Part shown: positions 8,701 through 16,509 of the stretch, in pieces | Position numbering within the stretch: position 1 is the stretch's first letter | Layout: each line of letters starts with the position of its first letter | Assembly (NCBI GenBank): GCA_023460575.1 | Contig: JAEWPQ010000013.1 | Coordinates: forward strand, 1 to 64,000 | Length of the DNA: 64,000 bases | Direction of reading: 5' to 3' | Source of the DNA: Bacillota bacterium | GTDB lineage: Bacteria; Bacillota; Clostridia; Lachnospirales; Lachnospiraceae | Program-made: the position numbers and the translations under genes | Notes under the pieces: model-generated | Databases searched by the model: none | What the model was told of the DNA's origin: nothing | The model's input: only the letters and a program-made list of their open reading frames with translations

Positions 8701-9514
8701 AACTATATCGGAAGTGGAAAAGGGTGAAAGAGAAAATCCTTTCATGGAGTTATTTCAAGAAATGCTTGATAGAAACAGTGCGTCGGCTATTTGTTTTGTG
8801 TGTCAACAAGAATTACAGGCTGCGAAACTTGGTGGAATCGACATAGCAAAGAAACAAAAAAGTGAGGAGGATGAATATGTACTGAATGATAAACAATTGG
8901 ATGTATGTAGGAGAATCATTCAATTTATGAAGAAGGAAGAGTATGAATTAAGTATTTGCAACAGTCCATATGCATTGTATATACTATTGCGTGTAGAATG
9001 GATGTATTATAACAAGCGTCCTTTATCTGCTGGTAAAGAGAAGCAGCGCACATATCTGACATCTAGTGAGTGGATAGAAATAAATAGAGTTTGTGAGTTG
9101 TATGAGTCTTGCTCTGGTGCAAGCCCAAGACCTATTGTTTCGCTCATTTATGCACTATCAGAACTCCAAATTAAACGAGATTACAGGCGTGCTATTTCGT
9201 TGATTTCAAGGATGAGTGAAACATCGTTCTACTCAACACCAAGAATGCGAGTTCCATATTTGGTATGCTTTACAAAGGGCGTTCCGGAATTGTATACTGG
9301 AACAGTTCTATCTATTCGTGGGTATAAAGGCTTTATTAAGTATGACGGAGTTCCTGAAAGACTAGGAAATAATACTGGAATTAGATTTTATATGAAAAAT
9401 CTTAATCTTAGGAGAATGCCAAGCGAGAAGCAGATTATAGTAGATTTGGAACTTGGTCTAGGATATACCGGTTTCTCAGCCTATAAGGAAACTAATAAAG
9501 GGGGTGAGAGGTAA
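5744..9514 (+). CDS. SIR2-like / STAND-type P-loop NTPase with cold-shock-like C-terminus (candidate defence protein)
   Basis: This 1256-residue protein is not a family I can name. Residues 20-155 resemble a SIR2-like Rossmann domain: VVLFVGQNG (23-31), CVITSCTNAEF (46-56), IQLYGNVEE (88-96) and LVIIGYDP (135-142) occupy the places of the usual glycine loop, TTN, LHG and GYS motifs. The catalytic histidine position is Tyr91, so it may be inactive or divergent. A P-loop follows (GDPGSSKS, about 321-328), then a Walker B (FLVIWDSSS, about 382-390) and about 700 residues of helical sequence typical of a STAND sensor. The last 80 residues (GTVLSIRGYKGFI, GIRFYMKNL) look like a cold-shock/OB domain. 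GGGTGG precedes the ATG. The gene overlaps the next by 1 nt (TAATG). The layout recalls Avs5-like SIR2-STAND defence proteins (inference). Confidence 0.75.
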   Translation: MENIRTADEMLSDLQMAFKKDNVVLFVGQNGKSELTPKLCALPWSCVITSCTNAEFGSEFAEKRKPHKYSKVEELPITIFSRSELPIIQLYGNVEETNENLNEYDDEFMKQTLIQEDAKKILDHIMIRMDIRSKLVIIGYDPTVAAEFPVYQFILSWRRMKGASIDLYGTIDNDNFKLIENEIKKRGGNYTEKKLIEVIETREEIDSEYKELEYNTKNVFYKGRSPYTISRSILLSNSNIAELLTDELIYDIRPLGKIEQAKWFYNFLNNSPEAPQWYGYLPQSCFYLKRDYEERLVDLTKKLLAGDGMKKESNIPIILQGDPGSSKSIEMGALAYRIYQEKLNPVIYIKNDNLSFSDQSPELEQLDELMQEVESIGIKDTRFLVIWDSSSYKKVVKNAHNLIRCLENRGRRLVLVCTAYSKSGGIEYEYSLDGERYQGNNKGEWYYYNPYSLDKQYFVKSNTSNGDIYYDNNCYFVTASRKMNEKEIIQLKQKAKDYSVASSDILKSIWNNLSDNNDVFDYFFQLMETLRPRLETNLTREQQLVNRYVNKQLEDISFKEEEYSVNPILDALLKAGITVDDDERKIIEQEDILEEYNLEKFNTCIAVFSRFKLNTPYSLALRMLCDDDDKLFKKNSNYNNYELFRVLTCQIPYIHYCEVEEGHFVFRYRNVLEAQLFLKRNAVESIQQIEIICLALDYYAETYRRQGDIDLELKTELEKILRIMGPNTDYVDFQTGGKKEAEHKEFMNLIEKLINKLSDLRTQYHVPDMDGGLSNIEITFIREYYGKLWDVLHLGKGVFTENVKKWEVCPEKYTKENYEQRIKKLKSASDLALENIEKIKNILESDSISENKYYLVNQINSLSVEACLCSRALEEKWNEYNELCCGKPDMNYSDVRPLTYSHQYDMLVKATISDPLNGYAYNALFEAFEREYDKSDPKRRLQLLSEVSMIADEAMTLPIVSRGMNGNDELTKHFARIKKYSCERSITISEVEKGERENPFMELFQEMLDRNSASAICFVCQQELQAAKLGGIDIAKKQKSEEDEYVLNDKQLDVCRRIIQFMKKEEYELSICNSPYALYILLRVEWMYYNKRPLSAGKEKQRTYLTSSEWIEINRVCELYESCSGASPRPIVSLIYALSELQIKRDYRRAISLISRMSETSFYSTPRMRVPYLVCFTKGVPELYTGTVLSIRGYKGFIKYDGVPERLGNNTGIRFYMKNLNLRRMPSEKQIIVDLELGLGYTGFSAYKETNKGGER

Positions 9515-10539
9515 TGGAGCGTAATATTATACAATCAGATGACCCCGCTAAGGCGTTGAACAAAGCAGTTCAGAAAAATGTGGCAGATCATCTGTTTCTT
9601 ATATGCAATTATGATGTTAACACACCTATAACTGCTTATGGAGACGATGCAAAATTTTATACTGCAATTGTTAATTTGTATAAGTTCCTTATAGATGCCG
9701 GAATCATAAATAAACTTTCAGGTCTCACCAAGAACTATAGAGAATTAATATATGACAAGCAACTTGGACAAATTATCGAGATGGCTAAATGTCTACGCAC
9801 AGTATTTGTACACAATGAGAGTGAATTAAGTGCAAATGATCAAGACAAGGAAACTGTGAAGGAATGGCTAAAAAGCACTATCAGGAAACCAGAAGTGGAT
9901 GATATAGGTGATTACAAGGAACTATTAAGTAGAATAGAATGGTTTGGGAATGAGTCCGTTTCTAAGCTTAAAGGGTTTGTTGCATCGACTCTGAATGTTA
10001 AAGAACACGCCAAATTAGTTAGTGACTGGGAACAATTAATAATCAATTTCTATAAAAGCAGTAACAGTGTTAATATTTTAAAGGGGCAACTTAGAAAGGC
10101 TTATCAGGCCAGGAGTGGGAGCAACCAAAATTATATAATGTATAGATTAGACATTACCCCACGAAATCTAGCCGATTGGGTTAAGAGAATGTACTTCCTC
10201 GAACAACAGAATGAATTTGATAAGTTCATTAATATTCTAAATAATTATGGAACAAAATTACCAATTAATACATTGATGCAAGTAAAAGCAACCATAGAGC
10301 AGAAAGGCGTAGCACTTGAGGAGCGTAAAGAAGAGCTTGCACGAAATATGAATAAGGATGTGAGTGAATTGGATAAATCTCCATTTCCATATATGGATTA
10401 TTATATTTTGAATCTTCCAGAACGTATCCAGTCATGCTTGAAACAACAACTCTCAAAAGAGTTTGGAACTCTTCTACCACAAGATATTATCTGCTATCTC
10501 ATAGAAAAAGATTTCGCAGATGTTCCAATTCAGAACTAA
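9514..10539 (+). CDS. HEPN-like protein, partner of the SIR2-like NTPase
   Basis: This 341-residue soluble, largely helical protein has no family I recognise by name. In the N-terminal helical region, residues 95-100 read R-TVFV-H followed by Asn. This is the Rx4H motif that forms the RNase active site of HEPN domains, preceded by the usual amphipathic helix (QLGQIIEMAKCL). The C-terminal part (about 150-341) is charged and helical and may contact the NTPase or a target. The start ATG overlaps the TAA of the NTPase gene, with GGGGGTGAGAGG just upstream, so translation is coupled and the two should be made together. HEPN RNases are common effectors of toxin-antitoxin and antiphage systems. The motif alone does not prove nuclease activity. 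Confidence 0.6.
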   Translation: MERNIIQSDDPAKALNKAVQKNVADHLFLICNYDVNTPITAYGDDAKFYTAIVNLYKFLIDAGIINKLSGLTKNYRELIYDKQLGQIIEMAKCLRTVFVHNESELSANDQDKETVKEWLKSTIRKPEVDDIGDYKELLSRIEWFGNESVSKLKGFVASTLNVKEHAKLVSDWEQLIINFYKSSNSVNILKGQLRKAYQARSGSNQNYIMYRLDITPRNLADWVKRMYFLEQQNEFDKFINILNNYGTKLPINTLMQVKATIEQKGVALEERKEELARNMNKDVSELDKSPFPYMDYYILNLPERIQSCLKQQLSKEFGTLLPQDIICYLIEKDFADVPIQN

Positions 10540-10691
10540 AAAATGTAAGGAATAGTTATTATACTTTATGGTTATGGATGTCTTAAGAGTGAAAAATATA
10601 TTTAAAATTTACATTTTGTATTTTATTGTTTATACATAATATTGGGCTGATGTTAACTATTGTCAAGCAAGTAGATATATTATAGAAAATT

Positions 10692-10725
10692 TTCTGGGAA
10701 CAGAAGTTTAAACCTGCTCCCAGAA
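10692..10725 (+). terminator. strong hairpin downstream of the HEPN gene
   Basis: TTCTGGGAACAG (10692-10703) pairs with CTGCTCCCAGAA (10714-10725) with one internal mismatch. The following bases are only moderately T-rich (GCATTTTGTCTTTTT), so it is a weak terminator or an RNA 3' end. The 150 bases between the HEPN gene and this hairpin hold nothing else I can see. Confidence 0.45.
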
Positions 10726-10765
10726 CAGTAGCATTTTGTCTTTTTAGTCTAGAGTTACATACCAG

Positions 10766-11131
10766 GTGGAATTTGTGAGGAATGCATTGGTAAAAGCTTC
10801 TGATGGCATGTATACTGATTACCAGTACTTGAACAATATAATGAAAGACTCTATGGTACTAGGTGAGGAAGCCTTCATAGTTGAAGATATTAAATCAGCG
10901 GGTTTTCGGTCGACTAAACTGCTTATTCAAGGAATGAAAGATATTAATTAGGCGTTCCAAAAACTTAACTCAGTTAAAGAATTGAGAGATTTTTATAAGA
11001 ATATTAATAGTCTTGAAAAAGACAAAGGAGAATTAGTAAGATCCGTAGCAAAGGATTTCGCTGATCAAGAGATACAAAACAAAAAAGTTAAAAGTATAAA
11101 CCGAGCCCAGAATATTTCTCCTGAGCGTTAA
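10766..11131 (+). pseudogene. unrecognised gene remnant with an in-frame TAG
   Basis: From GTG 10766 a 61-codon frame ends at TAG 10949-10951. The same frame then stays open for another 59 codons with coding-like composition (AFQKLNSVKELRDFYKNI, EKDKGELVRSVAKDF) to TAA 11129-11131. I read this as one gene of about 120 codons broken by a point mutation. No ribosome binding site is clear and upstream codons are open back to a TAG at 10745, so the 5' end may also be lost. The family is unknown. It lies in the right arm of the element; the remaining 210 bases to the right junction show no gene. Confidence 0.45.
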
Positions 11132-11345
11132 AACGTATAAAGGCTGTATAAACTATCTTGAGCTGTTTTGCTATCCATTAAGCAATACTAAAATAAGTAG
11201 ATCTTATAAACCTGCTATATTTAAACAAAGTTTAGAAAAAATTAAAATAAGTATTGTCATACCATAAAATGGATGATATGCTTAAGACACCATTTCCAGA
11301 ACATTTTTTAGATCTTTTTCATATCGAAACATATTTTCCAACCAT

Positions 11346-11367
11346 ACGCAATGCGAAATCCCCTGGA
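11346..11367. other. right attachment site (attR-like junction) of the 10.6 kb element
   Basis: The element side reads GCAATGCG and the peroxiredoxin side reads AAATCCCCTGG. The shared dinucleotide AA is placed at 11356-11357. The distance from the left crossover is 10,581 bp. Confidence 0.75.
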
Positions 11368-11474
11368 TGGGAGAACAGTATCACCCAGTGTCCTTTGTAG
11401 TCGGATAATTTTATGGGTCCGAATGTTGTCATTGCGGTAAAATCAGGAGCTTTCATTCCAATGCTTATGTTCAT
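11355..11474 (-). pseudogene. peroxiredoxin, N-terminal part of the split gene
   Basis: From ATG 11474 the minus strand encodes 40 residues: the start of a Prx6-type peroxiredoxin ([26 protein letters not shown]). AAGGAAT lies 5 nt upstream. The homology stops exactly at the attR-like junction, just before the TPVC active site; the frame then reads out of homology into the element and ends. The rest of the gene is at 252-773. Joining the two gives DF-TPVCTTEF, the normal family sequence. Confidence 0.85.
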
Positions 11475-11548
11475 AGGTATTCCTTAATGGCATTTTGTAT
11501 TATTATATGGTCGTATCGGTTAAAATATCTCTAATAACGTTATATTCC

Positions 11549-11722
11549 TTACTTATAATATTTTTCATACCACCGTGGTTGTCTTTTATATTCTGGTTCA
11601 GTTTTAATCTTAGATTTTCCATAAAATCCACATGATTCATTTTCTATTGTACATTTGCCTTTGTTTGAATCAAAATGTGGACACTGATTTATATCTGGAT
11701 CAAATCTACAGTCTCCCAGCAT
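11549..11722 (-). CDS. 57-residue Cys-containing protein, unknown
   Basis: This small protein starts at ATG 11722 with AAAGGAGTG upstream. It contains four cysteines (DCRF, QCPHF, KCTIE, SCGFYG), a spacing that suggests a small metal site, and an aromatic basic C-terminus (PRWYEKYYK). The family is not recognised. It lies 15 nt after the zinc-ribbon gene and upstream of the broken peroxiredoxin, all on the minus strand, so the three probably formed one operon. Confidence 0.6.
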   Translation of the reverse strand: MLGDCRFDPDINQCPHFDSNKGKCTIENESCGFYGKSKIKTEPEYKRQPRWYEKYYK

Positions 11723-11737
11723 ATTTCATCACTCCTT

Positions 11738-11953
11738 TTATCCGTGGAACAGCATACCGCATTCTTCGCAATATATCCATGTGACCTTATTTCTGATATT
11801 ATTTGGTGTTTTAATTCTCTTCGCATTAGCTTTACCATATCCACATATTGGGCATGTAAATTCAGTTTCTCCGTACCAGTGAATCATCTCTAAGGCGTTT
11901 AATCCGGTCTCAAGAAAAGTTAAGCATTCGTTTTTTTCACAATTATTTAGCAT
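11738..11953 (-). CDS. 71-residue zinc-ribbon-like protein
   Basis: Two CxxC pairs, CPICG (about 34-38) and CEECG (about 62-66), suggest a zinc ribbon; an N-terminal NCEKNEC may add ligands. AAGGAG lies 8 nt before the ATG. The ribosome binding site of the next gene overlaps its stop codon, so the pair is translated from one transcript. The function is unknown. Confidence 0.65.
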   Translation of the reverse strand: MLNNCEKNECLTFLETGLNALEMIHWYGETEFTCPICGYGKANAKRIKTPNNIRNKVTWIYCEECGMLFHG

Positions 11954-12054
11954 TTGTATGACTCCTTAACAAAACATAGTAAAAATAGATAAAATTTGTC
12001 TTTATGTAGTATAACACATTTATCTACAAAAACAAACATATGTTCGAGCACGGT

Positions 12055-12567
12055 TTAATCAATACTTATCCAATATCTTTGTTCCACAATACTCTCGACC
12101 AAAATTTCATTCTCCAGGACACCGCCATTATTGACAATACTTTTGGCGGAACCTATGTTTTTTTTATCACATACCATTAAAACTTTATCTAATCCAATCT
12201 TTTTGCACTCCTCAAGTGCAAGACCAATCATCTTGGTTGCAATTCCTTTTCTTCTTTCCGAAGGCCGTACACCATCTCCGATATGTCCACCATTTAATAA
12301 CAGAGAACCATTTAGATAATGCCTGATGTTAACGGCTCCAACAAACAAATTCCTTTCTTCATCCAGGCAAAAAAATGTGGAATATGGTACAAATTCTTCT
12401 TTTTCAACGTTGCTATCTAAATAATTAATATAATTATCAAAATCTCGATAATCATATCTAATGATTGCATAAGGAACTATTTTTTCACCTGATGCATACC
12501 ATTCTTCCATCATATCATTTAGTTGCATTTCATATTTATTATCTAATTTTACTAAACGAAGTCTCAT
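12055..12567 (-). CDS. GNAT family N-acetyltransferase
   Basis: This 170-residue protein has the acetyl-CoA-binding motif VRPSERRKGIATKM (motif A) and the following helix of the GNAT fold, with the late NIGSAKSIVNNGG segment. The fold transfers an acetyl group from acetyl-CoA to an amine; the substrate cannot be told. The start at 12567 is preferred over the longer frame (12591) because TGGAGGAGTGGCAAA precedes it. No operon partner is visible: the flanking gaps are 100 and 280 nt. Confidence 0.85.
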   Translation of the reverse strand: MRLRLVKLDNKYEMQLNDMMEEWYASGEKIVPYAIIRYDYRDFDNYINYLDSNVEKEEFVPYSTFFCLDEERNLFVGAVNIRHYLNGSLLLNGGHIGDGVRPSERRKGIATKMIGLALEECKKIGLDKVLMVCDKKNIGSAKSIVNNGGVLENEILVESIVEQRYWISID

Positions 12568-12797
12568 TTTGCCACTCCTCCAGATATTCAATTTTCATAT
12601 AATATTATAACAAACTCTTCCAACTATCAATGTTTAATTTCCAATGTGTAATAATAGTTAAATCATAATTCTTTTATTGCTAACGGCGTCTTCAGCTGAT
12701 ATATTGTTAACTGTAAGTGTAAGGCTGATCCGGATAGGCCTGCTCTTTTCTACATAAATTTTCAGTTTTGTGAATTAACTTATTACATTATTAGTAC

Positions 12798-12826
12798 AAA
12801 AAAACTACCAGCATAATACTGATAGT
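12798..12826 (-). terminator. Rho-independent terminator of the 12849-13379 gene
   Basis: On the minus strand ACTATCAG (12826-12819) pairs with CTGGTAGT (12811-12804), followed by seven Ts. Confidence 0.8.
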
Positions 12827-12848
12827 TAGTAGTCATAATATAAAGTAT

Positions 12849-13379
12849 TTATTTTATATCTGATGATATTATTCCGTAATAATTCACGTCGCGATATCTG
12901 TCTTCACATTTATTAAAGTGCCTTAAGACACCTTCACATTTAAAACCAGATTTCTCCATTACCTTACATGATGCTTTATTCTCTGCGAGCACCATTGCCT
13001 CTACGCGCTCATATCCCAAAGTATCCATAGCGTAAGATACTAAACCAATTGTGATTTCCGTTGCAAAGCCTTGATTCCAAAATTGAGGAAGTAAATTATA
13101 ACCTATTTCACATCTGTTAGCATTTCTATTACTTGATATTATTCCCGCCTCTCCAATAAACTGATCATTTTTAATTTCAAACAAAGATAAGAAGCCATCT
13201 TTACCTTCATTACGTAATGATATTAAATCAGTTAACAGACTTTCTACCTTATTTATGCTCTTCATTGGAATAAATGTTGAATACTTCCATATTATCGGGT
13301 CAGATTTAAGTTTATGATAATAACTCAAGCAATCTTTAGTATATTCTCTCAAATGCAAACGTTCCGTTTTAATTTCCAT
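12849..13379 (-). CDS. GNAT acetyltransferase, RimJ/RimL-like
   Basis: This 176-residue protein starts IKTERLHLREYTKDC, the typical opening of the RimJ/RimL subgroup. It has NLLPQFWNQGFATE as motif A and NKASCKVMEKSGFKCEG near the end. Members acetylate the N-terminal amine of ribosomal proteins or small molecules; the substrate is unknown here. ATG 13379 is chosen with GGGGGA 6 nt upstream; an upstream TTG would overlap that site. It has its own terminator. Confidence 0.87.
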   Translation of the reverse strand: MEIKTERLHLREYTKDCLSYYHKLKSDPIIWKYSTFIPMKSINKVESLLTDLISLRNEGKDGFLSLFEIKNDQFIGEAGIISSNRNANRCEIGYNLLPQFWNQGFATEITIGLVSYAMDTLGYERVEAMVLAENKASCKVMEKSGFKCEGVLRHFNKCEDRYRDVNYYGIISSDIK

Positions 13380-13391
13380 GATTTCCCCCAA

Positions 13392-14111
13392 AAAAACTTA
13401 TTTCTAAAATTTTATCAAAATAATTGCTGACTATCAATATTAACTTTTCATAGTACAGTTTCTCAACTTCCCTTTAGAGGTAGTGATTTTTCTTTTGCCA
13501 TTTCAAATCTGCTCATCTAACTTCTTGGCTTAAACTTCACAATCGGATTCGGCTGTTGCATTTTCTTCTGTAATTCCTAATTCATATATTATTTTTTCTA
13601 AGTTAAACATATTTTATTAAAAGTTTGAAAATAGTCCCCAGTGGCTCTAACCAACTTCACTAGCCTTGGTTATATCCTACTAGTTTGGAAACAGGGTATA
13701 TGCGTTACATTGGGGTATCAGTTACAAAAATAGGTCATGAAGGAAAAGAAGACAAACCAGAAAGAACAGATGCAGACATCAAAGGAAGCTGTATGTCTTA
13801 AGGCGAGTTTACCTGATTATGTTGTAGATTGGATAGATTTGAATGCTAAGAAAAAAAGTCTTGTTGAGAGGACCTGCGGGTAGAATGTTGCTATTAGAGG
13901 GGGGGTCTACTATTAATGTACCTGGGAGTGGCTAAGCAACAATTTGTTTTAGTCATAATGGTTTATGAAATAACTATTCTGATAATAAAAACTCTTAAAT
14001 CTAAGTAAATATATTTTGGTATCTAATAAGAAGCATACCGAGATCCTGATATGCTAAAAGCTTGAAAGGCTGGTTTGGTAGAAAAGAGGCAAATAAGAAG
14101 GGAGGATGAAT
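13392..14111 (+). other. 700-bp gap with only degenerate short frames
   Basis: No convincing gene is seen. A 48-codon plus-strand frame at 13737-13883 (start MKEKKTNQKEQM, then LKASLPDYVVDWIDLN) has coding-like composition but no ribosome binding site or known family. It may be a remnant. A small dyad, GCATA/TATGC, lies near 14034-14060, ahead of the next gene. Confidence 0.4.
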
Positions 14112-16430
14112 ATGTGCATGAATAATATGAGAAAAATTGTTATATTAAGTATTCTTTTCATGATAATAAGTATACCGATTCAAAGTTATGGTGCCTGGGT
14201 TCAGCAGGGGGGGCATTGGCTTTATGAAGATAATTGGATACAGGCAAAGAATGTTTGGAAATTAATTGATGGCGATTGGTATTACTTTGACCATGTGGGG
14301 CACATGGATACCGGCTGGGATTTGATAAATGGTAAGTGGTATTTTTTTAATCCAATTTCTAATGGTACAAAAGGTAAGATGTTGGCCGGTTGGCAGTGGA
14401 TTGATGGTAAGTGCTATTTCCTATCACCTACAGATGCAGGAAATTACCCACAGGGTGCAATGTATGAGAATGACAGGACTCCAGATGGATACATCGTCAA
14501 TGAATCCGGAGCATGGATTAACGAAGAAGGTATTGTTGAAATTCCCCAAAAAGGTATACAGACGGTTGCAGACAGGAAAACATTACCAGCAGGCAGAATC
14601 GCATTTTCTGGAGGATCAGGGGGAGGCGGAAGTGGTGGCAGAGGTAGAAGCAGAGGCCACAGCAGTTCAAACAGTTCTAAGAATGAAAATAAAGGTAAAA
14701 AGCCTGATATTAAGCCTGAATCCATTCAGCCAGCAGATCCAGATAATAATGGAGGAGGAGAAGACACCAAGGTACAAGCTAAGCAGTACAAATATACCAT
14801 AAGATATATGGATATTGCTGATAAAACAATTCTTAAGATTATGACCGGAACAGGAAAAGAGGCAGAAACAGTAGAACTGATCCAGCCATATATTGAAGGA
14901 TATAAACTGTGTAAAGGGCAGAAAGATACTCTTGTACTGTCTCATGATAATTTTACTCAAAATATTTATTATGAAAAAGAAACTCCAGCATCTCCTTCTG
15001 AAGCCAGAAAAATTGACTGGAACTTAAAGTTTATTGAAGAGGGAAAGCCAGACAGGGAGATTTTTAAAGGACAAAAGGGTAAGACAGAGGAAGGTAAGGA
15101 ACTGTTTATTGATTTTCCTGAAACAATTATAGGAAACGATCATTATTACTATCATTCTCTGATACCCAGTCCATGGAGTGTTGTGGTGAATGGTAACGGT
15201 ATCCAGAAATATTATATCGAATACCGAAAAGGTGATCATTTGCCTGAAAAACCTGATCCAGATGCAGAGTCTAAAGAAAGATTGAATTACTGGCTGGATG
15301 TTTCCAGTAAAGCAGATCAATGTATTACGGGAGAAATACCATCAGCTGGGCAACTTATCAGTAAATGCCAGGAGGAAGAAAATGAGAGGCTTCTTAACCT
15401 GGTATCCATGGCAGATGGGACAGACCGGAAAGAAGTTTATGTGATAGCAAAGGGATATGCCCCAAATGCTGCAATTATCGGCCAGATGTTTCCGGCTGTG
15501 AAAAACGTATCTGAGCTTTTTTTGGAACAATTAACAATAACTGATGAGCCATATATTATTTTACGGGTTGGGTTTGAGAAAACTTATGATGAAAACACCT
15601 GCGCTGACAGCTATGAAGTGATTGACCGGGTGGCCCCCACCTGTATGGATAACGGCCATGAAACTGTGCGATGCGTAAAGTGCGGAAAGGAGGTAACAGT
15701 GATATTACCTGCAACGGGACATGTAGATACAGATCATGACGGAATCTGTGACATTTGTTATCAGACCGTAGATGGAACACCGGAAGCGGTCCATTACAGT
15801 GTGGGCGACGTTCAGTTCCGGACCATTGGAAATAAAACCTATTCATTCCAATGCATTGATGAAGATTACGAGGACGCCATGAACAATTTTCAGAAAACGG
15901 CTCTGTTTTTATGTGACAGTTTAATACGGTCCGACATTATGGGAACATCCAAAAAGTTAAATTTTGGAGATAACAATAACTATAAGTATTCAAAGATACG
16001 GGAGTGGCTGCAGAACAATGCTTCTGATTGGCAATTCATGCATGAAGCTTATATAGGAATTACCCGGTCGTACATAGGCTCTACTGGTAGACGGACATAT
16101 GAGCAGCTTAATGAGAGCAGTTTAATGGGATTTGACCGTCTATATCAATCTATGGAGGATAAAATCTTTATTCTGTCTGTGGAAGAAGCGTTAAAGTATC
16201 GGGATCATCTATGGAAATTTAATGGCAGTGAAACAAATAATCCCGATTCCCAGATCTCTGCTTATTCAAAAGGCTATTATCTGCGGACACCCCAAAATGG
16301 TGGTCTGGTAGATTTTTGGTATGGTGATGGAATATATGCAGTCAGTCTGACAAATGGAAATATACAGCCTGTTAATGTGTCAGAGACAAGTATAGGGATC
16401 AGACCGGCCATGACGATCCCGCAGGGATAG
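14112..16430 (+). CDS. secreted surface protein: cell-wall-binding repeats, Gly-rich linker, MucBP-like and DUF6273-like regions
   Basis: This is 772 residues from ATG 14112, chosen because GGAGG ends 6 nt upstream; the ATG at 14106 directly abuts that site. A signal peptide (about 1-27) ends at SYGA. Aromatic cell-wall-binding repeats follow (about 28-150: HWLYEDNW, GDWYYFD, GKWYFFNP), closing with TPDGYIVNESGAW. Next are a Gly/Ser/Arg linker (about 165-195), a MucBP-like segment (KYTIRYMDIADKT, about 230-290), a Cys-rich GHETVRC-KC stretch with the HDGICDIC motif, and a C-terminal part (about 560-772) ending in YLRTPQNGG and GIRPAMTIP that fits DUF6273. It probably sits on the wall non-covalently. 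It is first of three similar proteins; the gap to the next gene is 79 nt with no terminator seen. Confidence 0.8.
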   Translation: MCMNNMRKIVILSILFMIISIPIQSYGAWVQQGGHWLYEDNWIQAKNVWKLIDGDWYYFDHVGHMDTGWDLINGKWYFFNPISNGTKGKMLAGWQWIDGKCYFLSPTDAGNYPQGAMYENDRTPDGYIVNESGAWINEEGIVEIPQKGIQTVADRKTLPAGRIAFSGGSGGGGSGGRGRSRGHSSSNSSKNENKGKKPDIKPESIQPADPDNNGGGEDTKVQAKQYKYTIRYMDIADKTILKIMTGTGKEAETVELIQPYIEGYKLCKGQKDTLVLSHDNFTQNIYYEKETPASPSEARKIDWNLKFIEEGKPDREIFKGQKGKTEEGKELFIDFPETIIGNDHYYYHSLIPSPWSVVVNGNGIQKYYIEYRKGDHLPEKPDPDAESKERLNYWLDVSSKADQCITGEIPSAGQLISKCQEEENERLLNLVSMADGTDRKEVYVIAKGYAPNAAIIGQMFPAVKNVSELFLEQLTITDEPYIILRVGFEKTYDENTCADSYEVIDRVAPTCMDNGHETVRCVKCGKEVTVILPATGHVDTDHDGICDICYQTVDGTPEAVHYSVGDVQFRTIGNKTYSFQCIDEDYEDAMNNFQKTALFLCDSLIRSDIMGTSKKLNFGDNNNYKYSKIREWLQNNASDWQFMHEAYIGITRSYIGSTGRRTYEQLNESSLMGFDRLYQSMEDKIFILSVEEALKYRDHLWKFNGSETNNPDSQISAYSKGYYLRTPQNGGLVDFWYGDGIYAVSLTNGNIQPVNVSETSIGIRPAMTIPQG

Positions 16431-16509
16431 TAGAGATTTGTTATGTTTTCTCATGCTGTAATTTGTTTATTAAAGAATATACAAAATTGATAATAAGGGA
16501 GAAAGAAAC

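Noticed and set aside
774..11359. A transposon with TACATTGCATAT-type terminal repeats and an AAAT target duplication
   Set aside because: Removing the block with one AAAT copy leaves the peroxiredoxin one base short and out of frame. The 2-bp (AA) exchange model restores the frame, and the only recombinase inside is a serine recombinase.
3711..13472. Inverted similarity GGGAATTGAGAAACTG (3710-3725) with GGGAAGTTGAGAAACTG (13456-13472, minus) as possible element ends
   Set aside because: The match is short, with one gap, and lies in coding-like sequence (GAGAAACTG reads as a common E-K-L). The split peroxiredoxin gives much stronger evidence for other borders.
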